A stretch of DNA of 64,000 nt from Streptomyces griseicoloratus (GTDB taxonomy: Bacteria; Actinomycetota; Actinomycetes; Streptomycetales; Streptomycetaceae): contig NZ_JACVQF010000181.1 of NCBI RefSeq assembly GCF_014534645.1, positions 1-64,000 of the forward strand, read 5' to 3'. This document shows, piece after piece, positions 20,399 to 29,898 of this stretch (position 1 is its first letter; the number at the start of each line of letters is the position of its first letter). The notes beneath the pieces are model-generated. The model saw only the letters and a program-made list of their open reading frames with translations. It was not told the DNA's origin and ran no database searches. A program made the translations under genes and the position numbers.

Positions 20399-23300
20399 CT
20401 AGGCGGTCGTCGTCGGCTGGGCCGGGCGCTTGAACATCCGGGTGGCCGTGATCTCGCTGTGCACCGCCTCGCCCTCACCGGCCGGGCTCTGCTGGGGCAG
20501 TCCGGGCCGGAGGTGTTCCTCGACGCTGATGTACTTCAGCCCGGCCCGCAGGTCGGCGTCGTTGCGCAGCCGGATGACCAGCGGGAACTCGGCGAGCGCG
20601 GTCGTGTCGAACAGGCCGGTGGTGTACAGCAGCTGCACGCCGAGCGCGTCGGACACGGCCCGCTGGAGCTCCAGCAGGTAGGTGGCGTTGGCCCGGCCGA
20701 TCGGGTTGTCGAGGAACAGGGTGCCCGCGTGCCGCTGCCTGTCGCGGCCCCGGTCGTTGCTGCGCAGTGCGGCCATCGTGCAGTACAGGGCGATGGCCGC
20801 GGTCAGGAGCTGGCCTCCGGAGAAGACGTCGCCCATCTGTCCGACGGGGACGCGCTCGGCGCGCAGCACGGCGTCGGGCTTGAGGATCTCCACGGCGACG
20901 CCCTTGGGCTGGAGGGCCGCGGCGACGCCGCGCAGCAGCAGGGACATGCCGTCGCGGCGCAGGTCGGAGTTCTTCTTCACGGCGGCGCGGGTCGCCTCGT
21001 CGATGACCTCGCCCAGCCGCTCGGTGAGGGTGGCCTGGTCGGGTTCCTCGAAGCGGATGCGCAGGAACTCCTGACCGGACCACTCGCCGAGCCCTTCCGG
21101 CAGCCGGGACAGCCGCTGGGCGGACCTGAGCGTGGCGAGGGCGGACTCGACCAGGCCGCGCAGCCGGTCCACGATCGAGTCGCGGTTGCGCTCCAGCTGC
21201 GCCAGCTCGTCGGTCAGGACGCGCAGGCGCGGGGCGAAGGCGTCCGCCCACTTGCCCGCGTGCTCGGGCAGCGCGGAGGCGGGCAGTTCGCGGATCTGCT
21301 GCCGGGCGGGGGTGCGGACCTGTTCGTACCGCGTGGAGTTGGCGTGCCGGACGAGGACGTCGCTCGCCTCGCGCACAGCGGCCTCGGCGGCCGACAGGTC
21401 GGCGGCGCAGCCGCGCAGCGACCGGCGGGTCTCGGCCGCGGACTGCCGGGCCTCCTCCAGACTGCCGGGGTACGGCTCCGGTTCCTCCGGCTCCTCCTCG
21501 GGCGTGGGCTCGCGCAGCAGGTCACGGAGCATGGCGGCGATCTCGTCGAAGCCGCCGGCGGCGTCCTCGGCGGCCCGGTGCGCGTCGAGCAGTCCGGCGT
21601 GCGCCTCGCGGGCCTGCGCCAGCGCCTCGGTGCGCGAGGCCAGTTCGGCCGTGGCCGTGCGCAACAGGGCCTGGGCGTGCTCGGCGTCGCCGGGGACCAG
21701 GTCCTCGGGAAGCTCGGTGTGGGCGTCGCCGTCCTCGGGCGCGTGGCGTTCGGCTTCGCCGCGGAGCCGGCCGAGCTGTTCGCTCGCGCTCGACATGCGC
21801 GTCTCCAGCAGCTGCACCAGTTCCTCGGCGCGGGCGGCGGCGGCCTGCCGGGACGGCCCGTCGGAGCCGTCGGGCGACTGCAGCAGCTGCTCGGCGCGGG
21901 TGCGGACCTTGTTGCTGAGCCGGTCCAGCTCGGCGCGGGCCGCGCTCTCGTCGCTCTCCGCGCGGGCCTGCTCGGCGCGCAGGTCGGCGCCGACACCGAC
22001 CTTCTCGTACACCTGGGAGGCGGCCCGGTAGGCCTCGCGGAGGGCGGGCAGCGACGCCGTCGGCTCCTGGTCGCCGTCCTCGGGTACGTCGTCGGGGGCG
22101 CCCGCGATCTCGGAGCGCTCGGCGCGCAGTGCGCGGGCGGTGCGGCGGGCGTCGTCGGCGGCGCGCTGGGCGGCCCGCCGGTCCTCGTCGGCGGCGCGGG
22201 CCCGCTCCAGGCAGCTCTGGGCGCGGGCCTCGGCCTCGGTGGCCTCGTCGGCCAGTTCCCGCAGCCTGGCCTGCCAGCCGGCGCGTTCGCGCAGCCGGAA
22301 GGCGAGCCCGGCGAGGGCGTCGGCGGCGCGGCGGGCCTTCTGCGCGGCCTCCTGCCGCTCGTCGCGCACCCGCACGGCCTCGGCGGCGGCCTCGTCGGCC
22401 TCGGCCCGTACCGTCCGCGCCTCGGCCAGTTCGGCCTCGGTCTCCTCGGCGAAGGCCCGCGCCTCCTCGGCGGTGCGGGCCAGTTCGGCGAGGCGTCCGG
22501 CGGGGCAGCCGGTGCGCCAGGAGGCGAGCCGGGCGGACAGTTCGCGGTCCTTGCCGAGCCGGGCGGCGAGCGTGCGGATCTCCTCGTCGCGCTCGGCCGC
22601 CCGCGCGCGCAGCGCGTGCCGTTCCTCGTCGGCGGCGTGCTCGTCGTGCATGGCCGGGTTCGGCGGTACGAGGAAGACCTCGGCGGTGTCGGATCCGGCG
22701 GCCGGGGTGGGTGCGAGCAGGGCGGCGGCGGTGCCGACGGCGACGGCGGAGCGCGGCAGCAGGGCGGCGCCGCCGAGGACGTCCCGCGCGCGGGTGTGCG
22801 AGTCGGGGTCGGTGATGATCACGCCGTCGACCAGCTCGGGCCGGGCGGCGAGGACGCGGGCGTGGTCGGTGGGGTCGACGGCCTGGGCGAGGTAGCGCCA
22901 GCCGGGCAGGGCCGGGATGCCGTGCTCGCCGAGGAACTCCACGGTGGCCAGCACGTCCGGGCCGGGCGGCAGCAGCCCGCCGTCGCCGAGCGCGCCGAGG
23001 ATGCGGGCGTCGTCGGCGGCCGCGGTGCGCAGCTCGAACAGCTGCCGCTCGGCGGAGGAGACGGTGTCGTCCAGCAGCTCGCGCAGCTCGTCGGCGAAGC
23101 GGTCGAGTTCCTCGGGGGTGAGGGCGCCCTCGGCGGGCCGGGGTGGCTCGGCCCGGTCGCCGTCGGAGTCCTGGCGGGGCTGCGGGATCCCCGGGCGTGC
23201 GCCGCCGGAGGCCAGACCGAGCAGTTCCGCGAGCCGTTCCTCCGCCGCCAGCGCCTGGGCGGTGCGGCGCTCGGCCTCGTGGGCGCGCTCGGCCGCGGTG

Positions 23301-25051
23301 GCCGCGTCCGCCGCGCGGGCCGCCGTGAGTTCGGCGCGGGTCTCGGCGGCGGCCGCCTCGCGCGCGTGCTCCGTGGCCCGGCGCGCCGCCTCACGGGCCG
23401 TGTCCCAGGCCGCGACCGTGGTCTTCTCGGCGTCGCTGGCCGCGAGCGCGGCGCGGGCCGGGTCGGCGTCGGGCGCGCTGTCGTCGAGCCAGCCGGCGCG
23501 CACCGCCTCGGCGGTCTCCTGCTCGACCTCGGTCAGGCGCTGCCGCAGGTGCCCGGCCTCGCTTCGGGCCCGCTGCGCCTCGGTGGCGGCGGCGGTCGAG
23601 TCGCGGTGGGCGGCGTCGGCGACCTCCTGGAGCGCCGCGGACCGCTCCTCCTCCTCGTTGGCGTGGCTCTCGGCCCGTCCGGCGGCCGCGTGCAGGGCGC
23701 GGACGAGGTCGACGGCGGCCTTGGCGCGTGCGGCGAGCGCGGGTGCGGCGTCCCGCTCGGCCTCCTGGATGGCGGCGGAGACGCGGGCGACGCGGTCGGC
23801 GGCGGCGCGGTGGCGCAGGACGGCCTCGGCGGCCTGCCAGGCGGAGTGCAGGGTGCGCGCGTCGGCCAGTTCGCGTTTCTGCGCGGCGGCGGACTTCTCG
23901 GCCGCGGCGAGCGCCAGTGAGGCGTGCCGGTAGGCGAGTTCGGCGGCGATGAGCGCGCTGCGGTCCCGGGCGGACTCGGCGTGCGTGACGGCGTACGCGG
24001 CGGCCGTGACCCGCTGGGCGAGGTCGGCGGCCCGGGTCCGCTCCTGGGCGCCGCGGGCGGAGAGCCGGCGGGCCAGGGCCCTGGTCCGGCGTTCGGCGGC
24101 GGTGTGGATGTCCCGCGCGCGGGTGCGGGCGTCGGCGGCCTCCACGATCCGGCCGAGCAGGTCGACGGAGCCGGCGGTGAAGTCGCGCTCGGCGATCAGC
24201 TCGGCGCGCCGGCCCAGCTTGTTGCCGAAACCGCTGACCAGGTCGGCGAGGCCGTCGGTGTCACGGGTGTCGGTGACGGCGCGCAGCAGCAGGTCGGTGA
24301 AGTCGGAGTCCTTCTTGACCGCGAAGAGGCCGGCGGCCTCGCCCTCGTCGGCGTTCATCTCCCGCTGGTAGCGGAAGAGTTCGGGGTCGAGGCCGAGGTC
24401 ACCGAGGTGTTCGTTCCACCGGTCGTGGATCTCCTCCCAGTGCACTTCCAGGTGCGGGTAGGCCTTGCCGGCCTCGGTCAGCGCGTCCCGGAATCCCTTC
24501 ATGGTGCGCCGTCGGCCCCGGGCGCCGGAGGCACCCTCGACGGGCGGGCGTACGGCGGTGGCCTCGGCGACGGGCAGGTTGTCCAGGGTGAGTCCGGGGC
24601 CGGGCCGGAAGGAGTACCAGGCCTCGGCGAACTTGCGCGGGTCGTTCGAGACCTGGCGCCCGCGCCACTCGCTGACCTTGCCGACGACGACGCACTCGCC
24701 GGTCTGCACGTGCTGCCACTCCAGCGCCACGTGCCCGCAGTCGTCGGCGAGCAGGAACTTGCGCAGCACGCCGGAGCTGGCGCCGCCCAGGGTGTTGCGG
24801 TGGCCCGGCAGCATCACGGAGAAGATCAGCTTGAGCAGGACGGACTTGCCGCCGCCGTTCTCCAGGAAGAGCACGCCGGCGGGCGCGGGCCGGCGCGGCG
24901 GGCCGACGGGCTCCTCCTCGAAGAACTCCGCCTGCGTGGGTGCGGGGTCGGGCACGGGCTCGCCCACACCGCGCAGGTCGAGCACGGTGTCGGCGTAGCG
25001 TGCGCCGGCGGGCCCGATGGAGTAGAGGCGGACCCGGGACAGCTCGTACAT
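20399..25051 (-). CDS. Giant SMC/MukB-like ATPase (JetC/MksB-like)
   Basis: A 1,550-residue protein with ATPase half-sites at its two ends and long Ala/Glu/Arg-rich coiled coils between, broken near residues 690-830 by a globular, hinge-like part. The P-loop is LENGGGKS at 63-70, which lacks the first Gly of GxxGxGKS. The signature FSGGQ lies near 1410, and Walker B is LFLDNP near 1445-1450, with Asn1449 where the catalytic Glu normally stands. This is the plan of MukB, MksB and Wadjet JetC, SMC-like loaders that extrude or entrap DNA. It is the last gene of an operon with a MukE-like (ending 53 bases upstream) and a kleisin-like gene. No JetD-type (Toprim) nuclease is adjacent. The role could be plasmid restriction or chromosome organisation; both are inference. 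Confidence 0.72.
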   Translation of the reverse strand: MYELSRVRLYSIGPAGARYADTVLDLRGVGEPVPDPAPTQAEFFEEEPVGPPRRPAPAGVLFLENGGGKSVLLKLIFSVMLPGHRNTLGGASSGVLRKFLLADDCGHVALEWQHVQTGECVVVGKVSEWRGRQVSNDPRKFAEAWYSFRPGPGLTLDNLPVAEATAVRPPVEGASGARGRRRTMKGFRDALTEAGKAYPHLEVHWEEIHDRWNEHLGDLGLDPELFRYQREMNADEGEAAGLFAVKKDSDFTDLLLRAVTDTRDTDGLADLVSGFGNKLGRRAELIAERDFTAGSVDLLGRIVEAADARTRARDIHTAAERRTRALARRLSARGAQERTRAADLAQRVTAAAYAVTHAESARDRSALIAAELAYRHASLALAAAEKSAAAQKRELADARTLHSAWQAAEAVLRHRAAADRVARVSAAIQEAERDAAPALAARAKAAVDLVRALHAAAGRAESHANEEEERSAALQEVADAAHRDSTAAATEAQRARSEAGHLRQRLTEVEQETAEAVRAGWLDDSAPDADPARAALAASDAEKTTVAAWDTAREAARRATEHAREAAAAETRAELTAARAADAATAAERAHEAERRTAQALAAEERLAELLGLASGGARPGIPQPRQDSDGDRAEPPRPAEGALTPEELDRFADELRELLDDTVSSAERQLFELRTAAADDARILGALGDGGLLPPGPDVLATVEFLGEHGIPALPGWRYLAQAVDPTDHARVLAARPELVDGVIITDPDSHTRARDVLGGAALLPRSAVAVGTAAALLAPTPAAGSDTAEVFLVPPNPAMHDEHAADEERHALRARAAERDEEIRTLAARLGKDRELSARLASWRTGCPAGRLAELARTAEEARAFAEETEAELAEARTVRAEADEAAAEAVRVRDERQEAAQKARRAADALAGLAFRLRERAGWQARLRELADEATEAEARAQSCLERARAADEDRRAAQRAADDARRTARALRAERSEIAGAPDDVPEDGDQEPTASLPALREAYRAASQVYEKVGVGADLRAEQARAESDESAARAELDRLSNKVRTRAEQLLQSPDGSDGPSRQAAAARAEELVQLLETRMSSASEQLGRLRGEAERHAPEDGDAHTELPEDLVPGDAEHAQALLRTATAELASRTEALAQAREAHAGLLDAHRAAEDAAGGFDEIAAMLRDLLREPTPEEEPEEPEPYPGSLEEARQSAAETRRSLRGCAADLSAAEAAVREASDVLVRHANSTRYEQVRTPARQQIRELPASALPEHAGKWADAFAPRLRVLTDELAQLERNRDSIVDRLRGLVESALATLRSAQRLSRLPEGLGEWSGQEFLRIRFEEPDQATLTERLGEVIDEATRAAVKKNSDLRRDGMSLLLRGVAAALQPKGVAVEILKPDAVLRAERVPVGQMGDVFSGGQLLTAAIALYCTMAALRSNDRGRDRQRHAGTLFLDNPIGRANATYLLELQRAVSDALGVQLLYTTGLFDTTALAEFPLVIRLRNDADLRAGLKYISVEEHLRPGLPQQSPAGEGEAVHSEITATRMFKRPAQPTTTA

Positions 25052-25102
25052 GGCGGACTCTCGTAAGTCTTCGTGAAATCGGGGTGGTTCGCGTGGTGGG
25101 GC

Positions 25103-25984
25103 TCAGGAGGAGTGGAACGGCAGCCCGGCGTCGGCCACCAGCTCCAGGTCGTCGGTGTCCTCGGCCGGCAGCAGGGTCGGCGTGCCGTCGGTCACCGGGA
25201 CGACGCCCAGCTCCAGCAGTTCGGCCATGGCGGCGCTGCCGGCCATGTCGCGCACCTGGAGCTGGTAGCGGGCGGTCGTGCGGTACGTGCCGCCGCTGTC
25301 GTCGCCGGTGCGCTGGAGGAATCCGGAGTCGGTGAGGAAGGCGACGGCCTTGCCGACGATGCCGGTCGTGGAGCCCGGGAGTCTGCGCGCGTCCTTGGTG
25401 GCGCCGGTCGCGCTGCGTCTGGCCCAGATCCGCCAGGCGGCCTCCAGGCCCGGGGCGTCGGTGGCCGGGTCGGTGTTCTCGCCCTGTTCCTCGGCCCGTT
25501 CCTCCAGGCGCCGGCAGGCCTGGCGCACGAAGGCGTCGACGCCGTTGACGGTGACGCGGCCGATGTAGCCGTCGTCGGCGAGGTCCTCGGGGCGCGGGAA
25601 CGCCATGGCGGCGACGGCGAGATGGGCGAGTCCGTGCAGGAAGCGGTCGCCGGAGTCGGTGGAGGCGCGGCGCGCGTAGTCGCCCATGCGGACGGCGAAG
25701 ACGGAGTCCTCCGCCGCCGTCACGGCCATGCCCGCGCGCGGGGACACCTCCAGGACGACCAGTCCGAGCCCGGCGGCCACGGCGTCGGAGAGCCGGGCGA
25801 AGGACGGGTCCTCGCGGTACCGGCGCAGCAGGTCGGCGTACTCCTGGTCGCGGGCGGGCAGCAGTTTGGGCTGGAGGCCGAAGGCGACGAGCCGCGCCGC
25901 GTCGGCGGCGTCGGCGGGTGTGACGGCCGCGGTGGCCGGTGCGGCGCCCGTCTCCGGTTCGCTCCGGTCGACGTGCTCGGTCAC
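25103..25984 (-). CDS. Winged-helix MukE/JetB-like subunit
   Basis: A 293-residue soluble protein, mostly helical. The C-terminal part (GLEAAWRIWARRSATGATKDARRLPGSTTGIVGKAVAFLTDSGFLQRTGDD, read in pieces) looks like a winged-helix unit followed by the beta strand YRTTARYQLQVRD, as in MukE/MksE/JetB proteins that bridge the kleisin and the ATPase. The GTG start at 25984 has AAGGAG 8 bases upstream. It stands between the kleisin-like gene and the SMC-like ATPase gene, all on the minus strand with gaps of about 50 bases, so a complex of the three products is likely. Similarity to MukE is judged from size, position and predicted fold, not from clear sequence identity. Confidence 0.6.
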   Translation of the reverse strand: MTEHVDRSEPETGAAPATAAVTPADAADAARLVAFGLQPKLLPARDQEYADLLRRYREDPSFARLSDAVAAGLGLVVLEVSPRAGMAVTAAEDSVFAVRMGDYARRASTDSGDRFLHGLAHLAVAAMAFPRPEDLADDGYIGRVTVNGVDAFVRQACRRLEERAEEQGENTDPATDAPGLEAAWRIWARRSATGATKDARRLPGSTTGIVGKAVAFLTDSGFLQRTGDDSGGTYRTTARYQLQVRDMAGSAAMAELLELGVVPVTDGTPTLLPAEDTDDLELVADAGLPFHSS

Positions 25985-26036
25985 GGTCGGTGCTCCTTGG
26001 TGCGTCGGTGCTCGTACGTACTGAGGGGGCGCAGGC

Positions 26037-27563
26037 TCACGCGGCCTCCGTCCGGTCGGCCGCCATGCCGGCCGCGTCCAGCAGGGCCGTGCCCACGATG
26101 AGGTCGGCGCCGCCGAATTCGGGGTCGTCCAGCTCGGTGCCGTCGTCCACGGCGAACAGCAGCTGCCGCTCGCCCTGCCGGTAGGCGGTGCCGACCGGCG
26201 GGCTGGCCGCGTGGACGGCGAGCAGGGCGACGAGGTAGGGCAGGTCGGCGTCCCGTGCGCGGGCGTCGGCCAGCAGTCCCGACAGGCGGCGTGGCGCGTC
26301 GTGCGGCAGGTCGAGCAGTTCCATGGCCGCCGCGAGCTGCTCCTCGCTGAAGCGGCTGTCGTCCGGCGTGGCGATCAGGTCGGGTTCAGGCATCTCGGCG
26401 CCCAGGTGTTCCCGCTCCACGGGCGGGGTCAGCAGGATGTCGACGAGGTCGCCGACCCGGACGGAGACCGGGGTGCGCAGCCCGGTGCCCTGGGCGAAGA
26501 AGGCGTCGGTGACGCGGGTCGCGTGCTCCAGGGGGAGCGGGAGGAGCGGGGCCAGGAGGTGGCCGTAGAGGTCGAGGCCCGAGGTCGCCAGGGGCGCGGC
26601 GAAGGCCTGCCGGTCCTGTTCGGCGCGGAAGAGCGGGCCGGCCTCCAGCAGGCGGGACTGGAGCTGGGTGTGCCGGCGGATGCAGTCCTTGACGATGTCG
26701 ACGAGTTCGGCCGCGCGGCGTTTGTGCTCGGGCTCCTCGGACTCGTCGCGCGCCTTGCGGATGTTGGTGAGGATCGCGTTCTCGTGGCGGTACCGGTCGG
26801 CGACGTGCTCCAGGGCCTCGGCGATCATGTCGGGGACGGCGCGCAGCCAGTCCACCGCGCGGACGTTGCGCCGGGTGGCGTCGAGGGCCTTGCGCAGGGT
26901 CTCCGAGTACTGCACGGTCCGGTAGCGGGCCTGCTCGGCGGCGAGCTGGGCGTCGGCGAGCCGGCCGCGGCTGATCAGCACCTCCAGCTTGACCTCTGCG
27001 GCGATCTGGGCGCTGGTGACGTCCGTGTCGAGGGCGCCGACGAGGACGTTGACCGCCTCGTCCGTCGTACGGAGGTAGACGGTGCCGCCGGGGCCGGGGA
27101 CCTCCTCGATCAGCTTGAAGTCGTAGTCGCGGCGCACGTACGTGCCGTCCGGTCCGAAGGTGCCGTACACCGCGCGGAAGCCGCGGTCGACGCTGCCGAC
27201 GTTGATCAGGTTCTCCAGGACCCAGCGGGCCACCCGCTCGTGCTCGGCGGCGGGGCGCTGCGGGGCCTGGGCGGCGACGCGCGGGATGAGCCGGGCGACG
27301 ATCTGGTCGTGGTCGGCGCCCGTGTCGAAGTCCATGTTGAGCGTGACGAGGTCGATGGCGGCGAGGGCGACCTCCGCCATGCCGTAGACCGAGTACTCGC
27401 CCGCGAGGTTGGCCTTGCGCGCGTCGAGGTCGTGCAGCGGCGCGGTGCAGGCGAGCGCGCGCAGCCGCCGCGCCAGTCCCTCGTCGGCGGCCGGGCCCGG
27501 TGCGGGGCGCGGCCCCGCGCTGAGCTGGGGCGGAACGCTGTCCGTCGATGCAGGCGAAGTCAC
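26037..27563 (-). CDS. Kleisin-like MukF/JetA-like subunit
   Basis: A protein of about 508 residues and the first gene of the SMC-like operon. The N-terminal third has helices suited to a winged-helix domain (HERVARWVLENLINVGSVD). The middle is a long helical bundle (YRTVQYSETLRKALDATRRN ... RYRHENAILTNIRKARDE) like the linker of MukF/MksF, and the C-terminus is more globular with LLFAVDDGTELDD. The start is uncertain. The GTG at 27563 is taken because recognisable sequence begins shortly after it, but its ribosome-binding site is weak and a GTG at 27620 is possible. Kleisins close the ring formed by two SMC-like ATPases. The assignment is by gene order, size and helix pattern. Confidence 0.58.
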   Translation of the reverse strand: MTSPASTDSVPPQLSAGPRPAPGPAADEGLARRLRALACTAPLHDLDARKANLAGEYSVYGMAEVALAAIDLVTLNMDFDTGADHDQIVARLIPRVAAQAPQRPAAEHERVARWVLENLINVGSVDRGFRAVYGTFGPDGTYVRRDYDFKLIEEVPGPGGTVYLRTTDEAVNVLVGALDTDVTSAQIAAEVKLEVLISRGRLADAQLAAEQARYRTVQYSETLRKALDATRRNVRAVDWLRAVPDMIAEALEHVADRYRHENAILTNIRKARDESEEPEHKRRAAELVDIVKDCIRRHTQLQSRLLEAGPLFRAEQDRQAFAAPLATSGLDLYGHLLAPLLPLPLEHATRVTDAFFAQGTGLRTPVSVRVGDLVDILLTPPVEREHLGAEMPEPDLIATPDDSRFSEEQLAAAMELLDLPHDAPRRLSGLLADARARDADLPYLVALLAVHAASPPVGTAYRQGERQLLFAVDDGTELDDPEFGGADLIVGTALLDAAGMAADRTEAA

Positions 27564-27744
27564 GGTGCACAGACTAGGTCCTCGGTCTGACAACAACCCA
27601 AACGGCGCAGGACGGACCACGGAGCACCGGCCGCGCGAAGACCCCGGGCACGACCCGCCGGAGCCCGTCGCCGCCCCCGCCGGCGGCGAGTACGGGCGCC
27701 GGGCGCGCCCACGGGCGGACGGCGGGAGTGCGGCCGGACAGGCC

Positions 27745-28440
27745 CTAGCCCTCGTCCCCGACCCTTCGCCGGTAGACCTCCACGACCCGCTCCAGCGAGT
27801 CGGCGAGGTACACCGCGAGCAGCCGCTCGGCCGCCTCCCGGTCCCCGGCCCGGAGCGCCTGGAGGATCTCGCGGTTGCGGGCGATGTACGGCTCGTGCAG
27901 GCTCCGCGGATCGTCCACGACGTGGAAGGCCAGGCGCAGTTCGGCGAAGACGCTGCGCATCAGCTCGTCGGTGCGTTCGCTGCCGGCGAGGGCCACCAGC
28001 TCCCGGTGGAAGTGGATGTTGGCGGTACCCACGCCTTTCCAGTCACCTTCGCCGGCCGCCCGCCGCCCGTCCTCCACGGCCTCGGCGAGTGCCCCGATGC
28101 GGTAGGGCGGCTCGCCGAGACCCCGCACGACGGCGCACTCGACGAGGGAGCGGGTGCGGTAGATGTCCTCGACGTCCTCGACGGTCAGGACGCGGACGAA
28201 CACGCCCCGGTTCAGTTCGTGGACGAGCAGGCGTTCGTGGGTGAGCAGCCGGAACGACTCGCGCAGCGTGTTGCGGGAGACGCCGAGCGCGCCGCCGATG
28301 CTGTCCTCCGACAGCCGGGTGCCGGGCGGGAAGTACCCCTCGGCGATCCGGCTTCTGAGGATGTCCGAGACCCGCTCGGCCGTACTGGTCCGCCCGAGGA
28401 GGGCGCGGTCGTCGGCCAGTCCCGTCAGCTGCTCTGCCAT
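27745..28440 (-). CDS. GntR-family regulator, FCD (FadR) type
   Basis: A 231-residue repressor with an N-terminal winged helix (ERVSDILRSRIAEGYFPPGTRLSEDSIGGALGVSRNTLRESFRLL) and a C-terminal FCD helical ligand-binding domain containing the metal-site-type residues in IHFHREL and the IARNREILQALRAGD pattern. FCD regulators usually sense small organic acids. It is divergent from the MFS-DUF1445-pxpABC operon, and the palindrome between them (28490-28506) lies inside that operon's promoter. Control by 5-oxoproline or a related acid is therefore likely, with negative autoregulation possible. The ligand is inferred from the operon content. Confidence 0.88.
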   Translation of the reverse strand: MAEQLTGLADDRALLGRTSTAERVSDILRSRIAEGYFPPGTRLSEDSIGGALGVSRNTLRESFRLLTHERLLVHELNRGVFVRVLTVEDVEDIYRTRSLVECAVVRGLGEPPYRIGALAEAVEDGRRAAGEGDWKGVGTANIHFHRELVALAGSERTDELMRSVFAELRLAFHVVDDPRSLHEPYIARNREILQALRAGDREAAERLLAVYLADSLERVVEVYRRRVGDEG

Positions 28441-28484
28441 GCCCGGAATTCAACCGCAGACACAAGGACGAAACAACATGAGTA

Positions 28485-28514
28485 TTGAGGGATCGTTGAA
28501 CGATCCTCTACGGT
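28485..28514 (+). promoter_or_regulatory. Promoter with GntR operator in its spacer
   Basis: TTGAGG (28485-28490), 18 bases, then TACGGT (28509-28514) forms a promoter for the MFS-pxp operon. The spacer contains GGATCGTT-G-AACGATCC (28490-28506), a perfect 8-bp inverted repeat around one base, typical of FCD-type GntR operators. A repressor bound there would block RNA polymerase directly. The ATG of the MFS gene lies about 65 bases downstream of the -10. Confidence 0.65.
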
Positions 28515-28578
28515 GCTCGCAACGTGCTGGATCCGGCTCACCCACAAGCACCCTCCGTCCTCCCACTGCGAGGTGCCC

Positions 28579-29898
28579 ATGAGCACGACCCCTCCACCGC
28601 GGTCCCTGACCGGAGACGAACGCACGGTCACGGACGGACGCCCCGCCGACGACGGCGCGTTCGGCTGGCTGCGCGCCCTGGGGCCGCGCGGCCGCCGCGC
28701 CTTCGCGGGCGCCTTCGGCGGCTACGGCCTCGATTCCTACGACTACTTCACGCTCCCGCTGAGCATGGTCGCGCTGGCCGCCTACTTCGGCCTGGACAGC
28801 GGCCAGACCGGCCTGTTCACCACCGTCACCCTGGTCGTCTCGGCGGTCGGCGGCGCCCTCGCGGGCGTGCTGGCGGACCGGGTCGGCCGGGTCAGGGCCC
28901 TGCTGGTCACGGTGATCACGTACGCGGTGTTCACGGTGGCGTGCGGATTCGCGCCGAACTACGAGACGCTGCTGGTCTTCCGGGCGCTGCAGGGCCTCGG
29001 CTTCGGCGGCGAATGGGCGGTCGGCGCGATCCTGGTCGCCGAGTACGCGAGCGCCAGGCACCGGGGCCGCACCCTCGGTGCCGTCCAGAGTTCGTGGGCC
29101 GTGGGCTGGGCGCTGGCCGCGATCGTGTACACCGTGGTGTTCTCGCTGGTCGACGATGACCTGGCATGGCGCATCATGTTCTGGACCGGCGCGCTGCCCG
29201 CGCTGCTCGTGGTCTGGGTGCGGCGCCGTGTGCACGACGCCCCCGAGGCGGCCGCGGCCCGCGAGAAGAGCGCCGTGAAGGGCTCCTTCGCGGCGATCTT
29301 CAGGCCCGGCACGGCAGGCGCACCGGGGCTGCTGCGCGTCACGCTCTTCGCCGGTCTGCTCTCCACGGGCGTGCAGGGCGGCTATTACACCCTGGCCACC
29401 TGGGTGCCGACCTATCTCAAGACCGAACGGGACCTGTCGGTCGTCGGCACCGGCGGATACCTGACGTTCCTGATCTCCGGCGCCTTCATCGGCTACCTCA
29501 CCGGCGGCTGGCTCACCGACCTGCTCGGACGCAAGCGCAACATCCGGCTCTTCGCCCTGCTGTCGGCGGTCTGCATCGTGGCGTACGCGAACATCCCCAG
29601 CGGCGCCGACACCCTGCTCCTGGTGCTCGGTTTCCCGCTCGGCTTCTGCATGTCGGCGATCTTCAGCGGATTCGGTTCCTACCTGGCCGAGCTGTACCCG
29701 ACGGCGGTGCGCGGCACCGGTCAGGGCTTCACGTACAACACCGGACGTGCCATGGGCGCCGTCTTCCCCACCACGGTCGGCTTCCTGGCCGATAGCTGGG
29801 GCGTGGGCGGCGCGCTGGTCTTCGGCGCGATCGGCTACGGCATCGCGGCGCTGGCACTGCTGGGGCTGCCGGAGACACGCGGAAGGGAACTGGCGTGA
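28579..29898 (+). CDS. MFS transporter, probably for 5-oxoproline or a related acid
   Basis: A 439-residue major facilitator with about 12 transmembrane segments. The family loop motif DRVGRVRAL follows TM2, [22 protein letters not shown] marks TM4-5 as in the metabolite:H+ symporter group, and [13 protein letters not shown] is the equivalent loop of the second half. The ATG has GAGG about 6 bases upstream. It is the first gene of an operon, overlapping the DUF1445 gene by GTGA, followed by pxpA-B-C. In Bacillus the equivalent cluster carries a different (NRAMP-like) transporter. The substrate, probably pyroglutamate or another organic acid, is inferred from these neighbours. Confidence 0.85.
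   Translation: MSTTPPPRSLTGDERTVTDGRPADDGAFGWLRALGPRGRRAFAGAFGGYGLDSYDYFTLPLSMVALAAYFGLDSGQTGLFTTVTLVVSAVGGALAGVLADRVGRVRALLVTVITYAVFTVACGFAPNYETLLVFRALQGLGFGGEWAVGAILVAEYASARHRGRTLGAVQSSWAVGWALAAIVYTVVFSLVDDDLAWRIMFWTGALPALLVVWVRRRVHDAPEAAAAREKSAVKGSFAAIFRPGTAGAPGLLRVTLFAGLLSTGVQGGYYTLATWVPTYLKTERDLSVVGTGGYLTFLISGAFIGYLTGGWLTDLLGRKRNIRLFALLSAVCIVAYANIPSGADTLLLVLGFPLGFCMSAIFSGFGSYLAELYPTAVRGTGQGFTYNTGRAMGAVFPTTVGFLADSWGVGGALVFGAIGYGIAALALLGLPETRGRELA

Noticed and set aside
20459-23920. A 1,153-codon open frame antisense to the SMC-like ATPase gene
   Set aside because: Gly/Val/Arg-rich low-complexity shadow; the minus strand carries the P-loop, signature motif and coiled-coil pattern.
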